This document shows positions 46,257-57,088 of a stretch of 64,000 bases of DNA, piece by piece; position 1 is the first letter of the stretch, and the number at the start of each line of letters is the position of its first letter. Under the pieces are notes generated by a model. That model was not told where the DNA came from. It searched no databases and saw only the letters and a list, made by a program, of their open reading frames with translations. The stretch comes from Bartonella sp. F02 (GTDB lineage Bacteria; Pseudomonadota; Alphaproteobacteria; Rhizobiales; Rhizobiaceae), in assembly GCF_026929975.1 (NCBI RefSeq), contig NZ_JANHOK010000003.1:186001-250000 (forward strand), in the 5' to 3' direction. The translations under genes were made by a program, and so were the position numbers.

Positions 46257-48137
46257 TCATTGAGTAATGTTAAAAAGTTGATCATAATTAGATCGATTGA
46301 TTTTTAGAGGGTTCTCATTATTCGCAATTTGTAACATTTCTAGTTTTAAATCACCTCTGATCATCTGATCCATATTATTTCGGATAGCAGGTAAAATGGT
46401 ATGAGCAGTGATATTTGTAGGTATGATTGATGATGTTACTTTATAAATAATGCGATCTGTTCCGGCTGGGCTTTTTATAACACCATAATGATTTTTGGAA
46501 TCAGAGAATAATGCTTTTACACCATTAAAACCAAAAATTTCGGATGAATCCTGACGCCGCAAAGCCTGTGTTTTTTGTTTGATTATGCCAAGTTCACGAG
46601 CAAGTAAATCGAAACTTTTTCCTTCTTTGAGTTGTTCAAGAGCATCTTGTGCTTTTTTATCAAGAAGACGTTGGATTTCTGCATTTTTCCACTCAATAAC
46701 AGCATCTTGTTTTACTTCTTCAAGTGTTTTATTCCGAGTTGGAATAATTGCATCAATTTGATACCAGAGATATCCTTCTTGAAGTGATAATGGATCAAGT
46801 TCATCTTCTTTGTCAGCTTTATAAATGTTATCTAATAAAATATCTTTTTGAGGTAGATCTGTGAGCGTTATGCCATCAATTGTTTTTCCTGTTTTATCAA
46901 CAGTGATTTGACGAAGAGGTAATTTATATTGATCTGCAAGCTCTTTGAGAGAAGCGCCTTCAAAACGGGCATTTTCAATCTCCATGTAATTATTACGCAG
47001 ATCTGTTGTAGCGTAGTTTTTAGCTAATGTTTGACGAATATCTTTTTCTGCTTTTTCAAAAGGAATAAGACTTGAGGGTATGATGTGTGTAACGCGGACA
47101 ATTACAGGCCCTTGTAAATCATTAATTACAGAACTAACTTGTCCTTGTTGGAGTTCAAAAATTTCAGACGCTAAATAAGTAGGAAACTCATGCTCTGATA
47201 GAGGACCTTCTGTTATGTCGTTCAGAGTTTTATTTTCTTCTTTAACAAGATCATCAAAACTTAAGCCATTGGCTATTTTTTTTGCTGCATTATCGGCATC
47301 TTCGTGTGTGGAAAATTGTAATTTTTCAATGATTCGTTTTTCAGGAATCGTAAAACGTGAAGAATTTTGAGTATAATAAGCTTTAGCTTCATCTATTGAG
47401 ATATTTTTTCTTTTAATCAGTTCAGAAAGTTCTATAGGGAGTAAGGAGACAGTACGGTATTCGGGTGTTTTAAAATTATCTTGATGAGTATCAAACCATT
47501 TTTGCAATGTTTTTGAATCGGGATCTGCGATTGTTTTTTCTTTGAGATTAAGAACGAGATAATCTGCGGTTCGTGTTTCCTCTTGATACATGGCTAATAT
47601 TTTATAAAAAAGATTTGGTAATTTCATATCGGAGAGTGTGGCTGAAATGAGCAGGTTACGTTTTTCTCTTTTGCTATAATAATCAAGGAAGCTATTTTCA
47701 TTAACTCGTAATTGTTGAAGATAGTTAAGAAGGATGTTTCGGTTGAAAATTCCATTTTGTTGAAAAATACTATCAGTCCCGATGGCACGAGCGAGTGCAT
47801 CCTTTGAAAGATGAATTTTCATTTTTCGTGCTTGTTCATCTAAAAGTACATCTTGTTGTAATTGATTGAAAACGAAAGCAGGAATTCTATACTGCTGCAT
47901 TTCATCTGGTGTGAACATTCGTCCAAGAGAATCGAATGCGAGATTTATGCTTTTATCAGCAAATGCGAGTTGGTACATATCAACAGTTATTGTAGATTTT
48001 CCAGCAGTAAGAAGATTTTTGTCATCTTTGACATTTAACTGTGGGATTCCCCATAAAATGGCAAAACATAACAGCAAAATAATAAGAAAAGTTCTAACAA
48101 TCCAGGAGTTTGTAGTGTTTCTTATGATGTCAAGCAT
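46257..48137 (-). CDS. ppiD: PpiD-like membrane-anchored peptidyl-prolyl isomerase / chaperone
   Basis: A 626-residue protein with a short cytoplasmic N-terminus and one membrane anchor (TFLIILLLCFAILWGIPQL, about residues 16-35), a SurA-type N-terminal chaperone domain, a parvulin domain in the middle (LQFSTHEDADNAAKKIANGLSFDDLVKE, about residues 285-315) and a chaperone C-terminal region with further helices. It works at the exit of the Sec translocon. Divergent from tpiA; the same layout is common in Rhizobiales. Confidence 0.9.
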   Translation of the reverse strand: MLDIIRNTTNSWIVRTFLIILLLCFAILWGIPQLNVKDDKNLLTAGKSTITVDMYQLAFADKSINLAFDSLGRMFTPDEMQQYRIPAFVFNQLQQDVLLDEQARKMKIHLSKDALARAIGTDSIFQQNGIFNRNILLNYLQQLRVNENSFLDYYSKREKRNLLISATLSDMKLPNLFYKILAMYQEETRTADYLVLNLKEKTIADPDSKTLQKWFDTHQDNFKTPEYRTVSLLPIELSELIKRKNISIDEAKAYYTQNSSRFTIPEKRIIEKLQFSTHEDADNAAKKIANGLSFDDLVKEENKTLNDITEGPLSEHEFPTYLASEIFELQQGQVSSVINDLQGPVIVRVTHIIPSSLIPFEKAEKDIRQTLAKNYATTDLRNNYMEIENARFEGASLKELADQYKLPLRQITVDKTGKTIDGITLTDLPQKDILLDNIYKADKEDELDPLSLQEGYLWYQIDAIIPTRNKTLEEVKQDAVIEWKNAEIQRLLDKKAQDALEQLKEGKSFDLLARELGIIKQKTQALRRQDSSEIFGFNGVKALFSDSKNHYGVIKSPAGTDRIIYKVTSSIIPTNITAHTILPAIRNNMDQMIRGDLKLEMLQIANNENPLKINRSNYDQLFNITQ

Positions 48138-48289
48138 TGTTTAATCCCATCTTTTTTGCACTTATTTTCAAAGTCATGTTAGAACTTGCAATAAAGATGC
48201 GTAAGATGCAAGTTTAAAGACTTGCTTTCGTTATGTAATTTGATACTTAAAACGGTAAAGTCTTATTATGACAGTCTTTGAGGAAAAAT

Positions 48290-49054
48290 ATGAGCTCAAA
48301 AATTCGGCCTTTAGTTGCTGGGAACTGGAAAATGAATGGGACAGGCGAAACACTTAAAGAATTGTGTGCTATCGCTGCTGGCGTTAATTTTGACCGATGT
48401 CATTTATTTGAATCACTTATTTGTGTTCCGGCGACACTTTTATCGCGTGCTTTTGATGCATTAAAAGGTGAAAAGCTTTTTTTAGGAGGACAGAATTGTC
48501 ATTTTAATGATAGTGGTCCTTATACTGGAGAAATCTCAGCTTTTATGCTTAAGGAAGCAGGAGCGAGTCATGTTATTCTGGGGCATTCAGAACGTCGTAC
48601 ACTTTATCATGAAAGCAATGAAATTATTTGTGCTAAAATACAAGCAGCATGGCGAGCTGGTCTTGTCGCTCTTGTATGTATTGGTGAGACATTGGAAGAG
48701 CGTGAAAATGATAAGATATTTGATGTGCTTACGCAGCAACTTGATAACTCTTTGCCAGATGGGGCAACGGCACAGAATATAATTATTGCCTATGAGCCTA
48801 TGTGGGCTATAGGTACAGGGAAAACACCTCATTCAAAAGATATTGCTCAAGTGCATGATTTTATTCGAAAGAAAATTATTTCTCGTTTTGGTGATAATGG
48901 GTATAAAATACGTTTGTTGTATGGCGGATCTATAAAACCGTCTAATGCATTTGAATTATTGAGTGTACCTCATGTTAATGGTGCTTTAGTTGGAGGAGCG
49001 AGCTTAAAAGCAACAGATTTTTTAACTGTTTGTGATATTTATCGTAAATTATGA
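48290..49054 (+). CDS. tpiA: triose-phosphate isomerase
   Basis: Interconverts dihydroxyacetone phosphate and glyceraldehyde 3-phosphate. All active-site parts are present: Asn/Lys in AGNWKMNG, His in LGHSERR, Glu in AYEPMWAIGTGK and the phosphate-binding LYGGSIKP. I use the ATG 48290 with GAGGAAAAAT in front; a TTG at 48278 is less likely. 254 residues, normal. Confidence 0.97.
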   Translation: MSSKIRPLVAGNWKMNGTGETLKELCAIAAGVNFDRCHLFESLICVPATLLSRAFDALKGEKLFLGGQNCHFNDSGPYTGEISAFMLKEAGASHVILGHSERRTLYHESNEIICAKIQAAWRAGLVALVCIGETLEERENDKIFDVLTQQLDNSLPDGATAQNIIIAYEPMWAIGTGKTPHSKDIAQVHDFIRKKIISRFGDNGYKIRLLYGGSIKPSNAFELLSVPHVNGALVGGASLKATDFLTVCDIYRKL

Positions 49055-49132
49055 TGAAAGAATCACAGTTCCCTATTGGATTATGTGTAATTTGTGTGTA
49101 AAGAGCTAAGAAAATATTGAAGAGCGGAGTCT

Positions 49133-49594
49133 ATGCAAACAGTACTTCTTGTTATCCATTTTTTAGTTGTTATCGCTTTAATTATCGTTGTGTTGATACA
49201 GTCTTCCGACGGTGGTGGGCTTGGTATTGGTAGTGGTTCAGGTTCTAGCTTTATGAGAGCTCGTGGTAGTAAGAACGCTTTGACGCGTTTAACAGCCATT
49301 TTGGCGACTTGTTTTTTCATTATATCCATTGGGCTTGTTGTGGTTGGAAATGTGTCAAATTTTGATTCTGATATCCTTAATCGCATTCCAGTTAATTCAA
49401 GACAGGGGTCAATGAGTGAGAATGCATCAGAAGGTATACCGTTATCGAATGGTAAACAGCCGCTTTCCATTTATGAGCAATTAGGTGGTGTTATCACGCC
49501 TTCTCAAGAACAAAATGAGGTGAATGATTCGATTTCAGAAAATCCAGTTCCAATGCCGATTGAGGATCCAACTTCTGATCGTGGTGTTCAATAG
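49133..49594 (+). CDS. secG: preprotein translocase subunit SecG
   Basis: Third subunit of the SecYEG channel. The 153-residue protein has two membrane segments (LLVIHFLVVIALIIVVLIQ at the start and ILATCFFIISIGLVVVG) around the conserved loop QSSDGGGLGIGSGSGSSFM. The Ser/Asn/Pro-rich tail beyond residue ~90 is longer than in E. coli but usual for alphaproteobacteria. Lies between tpiA and pyrG, the standard rhizobial order. Confidence 0.95.
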   Translation: MQTVLLVIHFLVVIALIIVVLIQSSDGGGLGIGSGSGSSFMRARGSKNALTRLTAILATCFFIISIGLVVVGNVSNFDSDILNRIPVNSRQGSMSENASEGIPLSNGKQPLSIYEQLGGVITPSQEQNEVNDSISENPVPMPIEDPTSDRGVQ

Positions 49595-49673
49595 TTATTG
49601 TGTTTTTAGAAAGAACAACTTTTTATGTATTTTGCTGAAAAAATCATTATAAACTACGTATCATTATAGATCC

Positions 49674-51302
49674 ATGGCACGTTATATTTTTATTACTGGT
49701 GGTGTAGTTTCCTCTCTTGGAAAAGGAATTGCAGCTGCATCTTTAGCTGCATTACTTCAAGCGCGTGGGTATCGTGTGCGTATTCGTAAGCTTGATCCTT
49801 ACTTGAATGTTGATCCAGGCACGATGTCACCTTATCAACATGGTGAGGTTTTTGTGACGGATGATGGAGCAGAAACGGATCTTGATCTTGGTCATTATGA
49901 ACGTTTTACTGGGCGTTCTGCTAATAGGCAAGATAACATTACAACAGGGCGTATTTACCGTAATATCATTGAACGAGAACGACGTGGTGATTATTTAGGG
50001 GCTACGGTTCAAGTAATTCCTCATGTGACTGATGAAATAAAAACCTTCATTACTACAGGAAATGAGGAGTTTGATTTTATTTTGTGTGAAATAGGTGGAA
50101 CAGTTGGCGATATTGAAGCAATGCCTTTCCTTGAAGCAATCCGTCAGATTCGTAATGAATTACCAGGAAAAAGCGTTGTTTATGTCCATCTTACATTGAT
50201 GCCTTATATCTCTTCAGCAGGAGAACTAAAAACAAAACCAACGCAACATTCTGTTAGAGAATTACAGTCTATTGGTATTGTTCCTGATGTTTTGTTGGTT
50301 CGTGCGGATCGATTTATTCCAGCTTTAGAGCGACAAAAATTATCACTTTTTTGTAATGTTCGTCCCAATGCCGTTATTCAAGCATTAAATGTTCAAACAA
50401 TTTATGATGTGCCTATGGCATATCACAAAGAAGGTTTTGATACAGAAGTTCTTTCTGCTTTTGGTATTGATACAGCTCCTAACCCGAAAATGGATCGTTG
50501 GATGGATATTACGCATAGAATCCATCATCCTGAAGGGGAAGTTACGATTGCAGTTGTTGGAAAATATACAGGCTTTAAAGATGCTTATAAATCTCTCATT
50601 GAAGCGATTGCACATGGAGGATTGGCCAATAAAGTGAAGGTTAATATCGAGTGGATTGAAGCAGAGCTTTTTGAAACGAAAGATCCTACATCTTATTTAC
50701 AAAAAGTTCATGGGATTTTGGTGCCTGGCGCATTTGGTGCACGTGGTTCAGAAGGAAAAATTAAGGCAATACAATTTGCTCGTGAACGTAAAGTTCCTTT
50801 TTTTGGTATTTGTTTTGGAATGCAATTGGCTTGTATCGAGGTTGCGCGTAATGTTGCGAATATTAAAGATGCTTCATCAAGTGAATTTTGTGAAACAAAG
50901 AATGCCGTTGTTGGTTTGATGAAAGAATGGCTTAAGGGAGATATGCTTGAAAAGCGATCAGCATTGGGAGATCTCGGTGGAACAATGCGTCTTGGTGCTT
51001 TTGCTGCTGAATTAAAAGAAGAGAGTCATATCTCTAAAATTTATGGAACAACAAAAATTTATGAACGGCATCGTCACCGTTATGAAGTGAATATTCATTA
51101 TAAAGATAAGTTGGAAGAGTGTGGATTGATATTTTCTGGTTTGTCTCCGGATAGAGTTTTACCGGAGGTTGTTGAATATAAAGATCATCCATGGTTTATT
51201 GGTGTTCAGTATCATCCTGAATTGAAGTCGCGTCCATTTGATCCTCACCCGCTTTTTTCTTCTTTTATTGAAGCCGCTGTGGAGCAGAGCAGGCTGGTTT
51301 AG
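49674..51302 (+). CDS. pyrG: CTP synthase
   Basis: Aminates UTP to CTP using glutamine. The 542-residue protein has the N-terminal synthetase ([20 protein letters not shown]-loop-like [10 protein letters not shown]) and the class I glutamine amidotransferase with nucleophile Cys in [11 protein letters not shown] and His/Glu in [14 protein letters not shown] feeds phospholipid and Kdo activation, tying it to neighbours kdsA, pssA and pgsA in function. kdsA begins 36 bases later. Confidence 0.97.
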   Translation: MARYIFITGGVVSSLGKGIAAASLAALLQARGYRVRIRKLDPYLNVDPGTMSPYQHGEVFVTDDGAETDLDLGHYERFTGRSANRQDNITTGRIYRNIIERERRGDYLGATVQVIPHVTDEIKTFITTGNEEFDFILCEIGGTVGDIEAMPFLEAIRQIRNELPGKSVVYVHLTLMPYISSAGELKTKPTQHSVRELQSIGIVPDVLLVRADRFIPALERQKLSLFCNVRPNAVIQALNVQTIYDVPMAYHKEGFDTEVLSAFGIDTAPNPKMDRWMDITHRIHHPEGEVTIAVVGKYTGFKDAYKSLIEAIAHGGLANKVKVNIEWIEAELFETKDPTSYLQKVHGILVPGAFGARGSEGKIKAIQFARERKVPFFGICFGMQLACIEVARNVANIKDASSSEFCETKNAVVGLMKEWLKGDMLEKRSALGDLGGTMRLGAFAAELKEESHISKIYGTTKIYERHRHRYEVNIHYKDKLEECGLIFSGLSPDRVLPEVVEYKDHPWFIGVQYHPELKSRPFDPHPLFSSFIEAAVEQSRLV

Positions 51303-51337
51303 CTTGGTAGTTTTGTGTATATTTTTTGAAGGATAAA

Positions 51338-52174
51338 ATGTCTAAGCCAAATGCTATAGTTAACGTTGGGAATGTTGTCTTCTCAAATGAATCTCCTTTG
51401 TCTCTTATTGCGGGGCCTTGTCAAATGGAAAGCCGAGATCATGCTTTTGAAATGGCAGGTCGACTTAAAGAGATTACTGATCAAGTTGGTATTCGTTTCA
51501 TTTATAAATCAAGTTATGATAAAGCGAACAGAACATCTCTTAAGGCAGCACGTGGTGTTGGTCTTGAAAAAGCGATGGTTATTTTTGATGATCTTAAGAA
51601 AGAGTTTGGTCTTCCTATTTTAACGGACGTTCATACAGAAGAACAATGTGCAATTATTTCCTCAGTTGTGGATGTTTTGCAAATACCAGCTTTTTTATGT
51701 CGCCAAACAGATCTTTTGGTTGCTGCGGCTAAAACAGGGTGTGTTATCAATGTTAAAAAAGGTCAATTTTTAGCTCCTTGGGATATGGAAAATGTTTTAA
51801 AAAAGATAACTCATAGTGGTAATTCTAATGTTATGCTTTGTGAGCGAGGCACTTCATTTGGGTATAATTCTCTTGTCTCTGATATGCGGTCATTACCAAT
51901 TATGCGCTCATTTGGAGCACCTGTTATTTTTGATGCAACGCATTCTGTTCAAGAACCAGGAGGAAAAGGCGATTCATCTGGAGGACAACGGCAATTTGTT
52001 GAAGTTTTGGCACGAGCTGCTGTTTCGGTTGGTGTGGCGGGTATTTTTTTGGAAACGCATCAAGATCCAGATAATGCACCATCCGATGGCCCTAATATGA
52101 TTAAAATTGATCATTTGCAAAGATTGTTAGAAAATTTGATGAGTTTTGATCTTTTAGCAAAAAAGAAGAATTGA
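51338..52174 (+). CDS. kdsA: 3-deoxy-8-phosphooctulonate synthase
   Basis: Condenses arabinose 5-phosphate and PEP to Kdo 8-phosphate for the LPS inner core. The 278-residue protein has IAGPCQMESRDHA, FIYKSSYDKANRTS and the C-terminal DATHSVQEPGG. The Cys/Asn at the metal position cannot be decided by eye. ATG 51338 is preceded by GAAGGAT; a TTG 12 bases earlier overlaps that site. Enolase, which makes its substrate PEP, is next. Confidence 0.96.
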   Translation: MSKPNAIVNVGNVVFSNESPLSLIAGPCQMESRDHAFEMAGRLKEITDQVGIRFIYKSSYDKANRTSLKAARGVGLEKAMVIFDDLKKEFGLPILTDVHTEEQCAIISSVVDVLQIPAFLCRQTDLLVAAAKTGCVINVKKGQFLAPWDMENVLKKITHSGNSNVMLCERGTSFGYNSLVSDMRSLPIMRSFGAPVIFDATHSVQEPGGKGDSSGGQRQFVEVLARAAVSVGVAGIFLETHQDPDNAPSDGPNMIKIDHLQRLLENLMSFDLLAKKKN

Positions 52175-52210
52175 AGACACAAATATAGAAAATATTTATT
52201 AATATAATAA

Positions 52211-53506
<1,296 letters not shown>

Positions 53507-53610
53507 GAGTTATTGAAGAAAAATATTATATTCTGACTGATTGTAACAAGATCATCACATTTTATTCTTTCGTCGGTGATATGCGAATAACGATTTTATA
53601 GGTGGTAAAA

Positions 53611-54015
53611 ATGAGAGGTATAATTATTGGTCAAGATCAAGGCAAATATCTTGTTTCAGGAGATGATGGTCAGCGTTATCAATTTGCGAGTTGGGATTGG
53701 CTAGGAAAAAGTTCACCGAAAATTGGAGATTGTGTTGACTTTCTGTGTGAAGGCGGTGTTGTTAATTCCGTTTTTCCTCTTATCAAACAGCAATCAGAAC
53801 AGTTAAAATTGATGCTTGCTCTTATTTGTTGGTTTGCTGGTATATTTGGAATTCATCGTTTTATCGTTGGTAAAATGTGGACGGGTATTTTGATGCTTGT
53901 TTTGTCTTTATCGGTGGTAGGTCTAGTTATTACTGGAATTTGGGCTATTATTGATTTTATCTTCATTGTAGCAGGAAGATTTACTGATAAAAAGGGTAAT
54001 AGAATTACAACTTAG
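53611..54015 (+). CDS. TM2 domain-containing protein
   Basis: A 134-residue protein with an N-terminal soluble segment (RGIIIGQDQGKYLVSGDDG, an SH3- or cold-shock-like small strand pattern, then DCVDFLCEGGVV) and a C-terminal TM2 domain: two hydrophobic helices around FAGIFGIHRFIVGKMWTGILM, carrying the family Gly/His-Arg-Phe pattern. The function of the TM2 family in bacteria is unknown. AGGTGG ahead of ATG 53611 sets the start. It lies between eno and ftsB. Confidence 0.8.
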   Translation: MRGIIIGQDQGKYLVSGDDGQRYQFASWDWLGKSSPKIGDCVDFLCEGGVVNSVFPLIKQQSEQLKLMLALICWFAGIFGIHRFIVGKMWTGILMLVLSLSVVGLVITGIWAIIDFIFIVAGRFTDKKGNRITT

Positions 54016-54176
54016 CAGATATGTGCTACTGCATAGGTGATAGATGTGAAAGTGGATTGTGTGATTCACTGTTAAAGTCTTAAAGAATAATTTATTCAGA
54101 TATTATTGTTTTGGTAATGAGGTATTAATTAAAATTATGCATAATAGAATAATTTTTTTAAAAAGATTTTTCTATT

Positions 54177-54509
54177 ATGTGGACAAAGCAAAAACGTAGA
54201 TCGATCAAAACGCGTTTCATTCTGCCGCTTATGACGATTGGTGTTCTGAGTTATTTCAGTTATCATATGTATCACGGTGAATATGGGCTTTACGCGCGCA
54301 GTAAAATTAATCATCAGATTACAGCACTGAAAAAAGAGCTTCATACAGTGGAAGCTGAGCGGGTATTTATTGAAAAACGTATTTCTCTTTTACGTGATGG
54401 GCATATTGAGAAAGATATGCTGGATGAGTATGTGCGGAAAAATTTAAATTTTTCAAAACCAAATGAATTAACAATTTTAATGCCTGCCGACGATCTTAAA
54501 AATCAATAA
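54177..54509 (+). CDS. ftsB: septum formation initiator FtsB/DivIC
   Basis: Bitopic divisome protein that bridges FtsL and FtsQ. The 110-residue product has a basic N-terminus, one membrane segment (FILPLMTIGVLSYFSYHMY, about residues 14-32) and a periplasmic coiled coil (KINHQITALKKELHTVEAER) ending in a region with YVRKNLNFSKPNEL. Length and layout fit the alphaproteobacterial form. It stands between enolase and pdhA, as in other Rhizobiales. Confidence 0.88.
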   Translation: MWTKQKRRSIKTRFILPLMTIGVLSYFSYHMYHGEYGLYARSKINHQITALKKELHTVEAERVFIEKRISLLRDGHIEKDMLDEYVRKNLNFSKPNELTILMPADDLKNQ

Positions 54510-54558
54510 GAATTAATTGATCAAAAAGCCTTTTAAAACAATTATCTTTGAAAGAAAT

Positions 54559-54591
54559 ACCGATAATATCGGTTTAAATACAATTTATAAT
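54559..54591 (+). promoter_or_regulatory. pdhA promoter with perfect 15-base palindrome
   Basis: ACCGATAATATCGGT at 54559-54573 is a perfect palindrome (7-base arms around a central A). A TATAAT lies at 54586-54591, so the palindrome covers the expected -35 position. This looks like a repressor operator on the pdh operon promoter, about 60 bases ahead of the pdhA ATG. The regulator is not known. Confidence 0.5.
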
Positions 54592-54649
54592 ACTTGTAAC
54601 TTTTGTTCGTAAAGGCTATTCCTAAAATAATGATTAAAGGGAGTTTAAT

Positions 54650-55690
54650 ATGGCAGAACAGGCTAAAAAGAAATCTGCGTCTGTAATGCATACTGCATTA
54701 TCAAATACCATCAAGACAGCGCAAATAGCTAATTTTACAAAAGAAGAAGAAATTGACTCTTATCGCGAAATGCTTTTGATCCGTCGTTTTGAGGAAAAAG
54801 CAGGTCAGCTTTATGGAATGGGTTTTATTGGTGGGTTTTGTCATCTTTATATCGGGCAAGAAGCCGTTGTTACTGGTACATTAAAAGCAACCAAAGAAGG
54901 AGATCAGATTATCACATCTTATCGTGATCATGGTCATATGTTGGCGGCTGGGATGAGCCCGCGTGGCGTCATGGCGGAATTAACAGGACGTCAAGGAGGA
55001 TTCTCCAAAGGGAAGGGAGGATCGATGCATATGTTTTCTAAAGAAAAACACTTTTATGGTGGGCATGGCATTGTTGGAGCACAAGTTCCGATTGGTTCAG
55101 GTTTGGCATTTTCGAATCTGTATCTTGGTAAAGATAACGTGACCTTAGTTTATTTTGGCGATGGTGCAGCCAATCAGGGACAGGTTTATGAAAGCTTCAA
55201 TATGGCCTCTCTTTGGAAGCTTCCTGTTGTGTATATTATTGAGAATAATCAATATGCAATGGGGACATCAGTTTCACGTGCATCTGCAGAAACTGATTTC
55301 TCTCGCCGTGGTCTTTCTTTTGATGTTCCAGGTATTGTTGTTGATGGTATGGATGTTCGTGCAGTAAAAGGAGCTTCTGATGAAGCTATTGCTTGGGCAC
55401 GTTCGGGTAAAGGGCCGATCATTCTTGATATGCAAACTTACCGTTATCGTGGTCACTCGATGTCTGATCCAGCAAAGTATAGATCAAAAGAAGAAGTACA
55501 GAAAATTAAGGAAGATCATGATCCGATTGATCAGGTGAAGAATCGCATTCTTAAGCAAGGCTGGGCAAGCGAAAGTGATTTAAAGTCTATTGATAAAGAA
55601 GTTCGCGCAATTGTTGCTGATGCAGCAGATTTTGCACAAAATGATCAAGAGCCAGATGCTTCTGAGCTCTACACGGATATTCTAGTTTGA
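54650..55690 (+). CDS. pdhA: pyruvate dehydrogenase E1 component subunit alpha
   Basis: Thiamine-diphosphate-dependent decarboxylation of pyruvate, with the beta subunit. The 346-residue protein has the ThDP motif GDGAANQG ... IIENNQ and the phosphorylation-loop region [15 protein letters not shown] of the heterotetrameric type. GGGAG lies ahead of the ATG. First gene of pdhA-pdhB-pdhC; a candidate operator lies just upstream. Confidence 0.97.
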   Translation: MAEQAKKKSASVMHTALSNTIKTAQIANFTKEEEIDSYREMLLIRRFEEKAGQLYGMGFIGGFCHLYIGQEAVVTGTLKATKEGDQIITSYRDHGHMLAAGMSPRGVMAELTGRQGGFSKGKGGSMHMFSKEKHFYGGHGIVGAQVPIGSGLAFSNLYLGKDNVTLVYFGDGAANQGQVYESFNMASLWKLPVVYIIENNQYAMGTSVSRASAETDFSRRGLSFDVPGIVVDGMDVRAVKGASDEAIAWARSGKGPIILDMQTYRYRGHSMSDPAKYRSKEEVQKIKEDHDPIDQVKNRILKQGWASESDLKSIDKEVRAIVADAADFAQNDQEPDASELYTDILV

Positions 55691-55706
55691 TGTGAGGGAA
55701 GCAAGT

Positions 55707-57074
55707 ATGCCTATTGATATTTTAATGCCAGCGCTTTCGCCAACAATGGAAGAAGGTAAATTGTCCAAGTGGATCAAAAGAGAAGGCGATAAAGTTAGCT
55801 CTGGTGATGTGATTGCTGAAATTGAGACAGATAAAGCAACAATGGAAGTAGAAGCCGTTGATGAAGGGACTATTGGTAAAATTTTAGTTTCTGAAGGCAC
55901 TGAAGGTGTAAAAGTCAATACTGTGATTGCTGTTTTGCTGGAAGAAGGAGAATCTACAGCAAATATTTCGCAAGTTACGACTTCTTTGAAGTTTGAAGAA
56001 AAAGTACAGGAAGAATCTTCGTCGTCGTCGATACCAGCATCTCCTATTTTGAATGTTCCTAATGATCCTGATATTCCTGCCGGAACCGAAATGGTTATGA
56101 TGACGGTTCGTGAAGCTCTTAATCAAGCTATGGCGGAAGAGATGCGCCGTGATGAGACTGTTTTCTTGATGGGAGAGGAAGTAGCAGAATATCAAGGAGC
56201 TTATAAAATTAGCCAAGGCTTGTTGGAAGAATTTGGTGAACGTCGCGTTATTGATACGCCTATTACAGAGCATGGTTTTGCAGGGTTAGGTGTTGGTGCT
56301 GCATTTGGAGGTTTGCGTCCTGTTGTTGAATTTATGACATTTAATTTTGCTATGCAGGCGATTGATCAAATTATTAATTCAGCGGCAAAAACGCGTTATA
56401 TGTCTGGTGGGCAAATGTCTGTCCCTATTGTTTTCCGTGGTCCCAATGGCGCTGCTGCGCGTGTTGCTGCCCAGCACTCTCAATGTTATGCTGCATGGTA
56501 TAGTCATGTGCCTGGGCTTAAGGTTGTTATGCCTTATAGCGCTGCGGATGCAAAAGGTCTTCTAAAATCAGCTATTCGCGATGAGAATCCGATCATTTTC
56601 CTTGAAAATGAGATTCTTTATGGACACCAATTTGAAGTTCCTAAAATGGATGATTTTGTTTTACCTATTGGTAAGGCACGGATTCACAAATCTGGTCAAG
56701 ATGTGACAATTGTAGCTTGCGGAATTGGAATGCATTATGCGGTTCAAGCATTGCCAGAAATTGAGAAACTGGGGATTGATGTTGAGCTGATTGATTTACG
56801 GACTGTTCGTCCAATGGATTTGCCGACGATCCTCACATCGGTCAAAAAAACGGGTCGTTTGGTCACAATTGAAGAAGGCTATCCTCAATCATCGGTTGGA
56901 ACTGAAATAGCAACACGGGTAATGCAACAGGCTTTTGATTATCTTGATGCGCCGGTAGCAACGATTGCTGGTAAAGATGTGCCTATGCCTTATGCTGCTA
57001 ATCTTGAGAAATTGGCTTTGCCAAGTATTGCTGAAATTGTCGAAGCTGTTAAAGCAGTGACTTATAAAGCATAA
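55707..57074 (+). CDS. pdhB: pyruvate dehydrogenase E1 component subunit beta with lipoyl domain
   Basis: The 455-residue protein has an extra N-terminal lipoyl domain ([16 protein letters not shown], lipoyl Lys in [11 protein letters not shown], about residues 1-80), a Ser/Pro-rich linker, then the transketolase-type E1 beta ([14 protein letters not shown], and the C-terminal domain with [12 protein letters not shown]). A lipoylated E1 beta is a known alphaproteobacterial trait. ATG 55707 follows GAGGGAA; an upstream GTG adds only five residues. It starts 16 bases after pdhA. Confidence 0.96.
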   Translation: MPIDILMPALSPTMEEGKLSKWIKREGDKVSSGDVIAEIETDKATMEVEAVDEGTIGKILVSEGTEGVKVNTVIAVLLEEGESTANISQVTTSLKFEEKVQEESSSSSIPASPILNVPNDPDIPAGTEMVMMTVREALNQAMAEEMRRDETVFLMGEEVAEYQGAYKISQGLLEEFGERRVIDTPITEHGFAGLGVGAAFGGLRPVVEFMTFNFAMQAIDQIINSAAKTRYMSGGQMSVPIVFRGPNGAAARVAAQHSQCYAAWYSHVPGLKVVMPYSAADAKGLLKSAIRDENPIIFLENEILYGHQFEVPKMDDFVLPIGKARIHKSGQDVTIVACGIGMHYAVQALPEIEKLGIDVELIDLRTVRPMDLPTILTSVKKTGRLVTIEEGYPQSSVGTEIATRVMQQAFDYLDAPVATIAGKDVPMPYAANLEKLALPSIAEIVEAVKAVTYKA

Positions 57075-57088
57075 CGGAGGGACGCATT

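Noticed and set aside
55884-56273. 129-codon minus-strand frame inside pdhB
   Set aside because: Antisense shadow of a well-supported gene.
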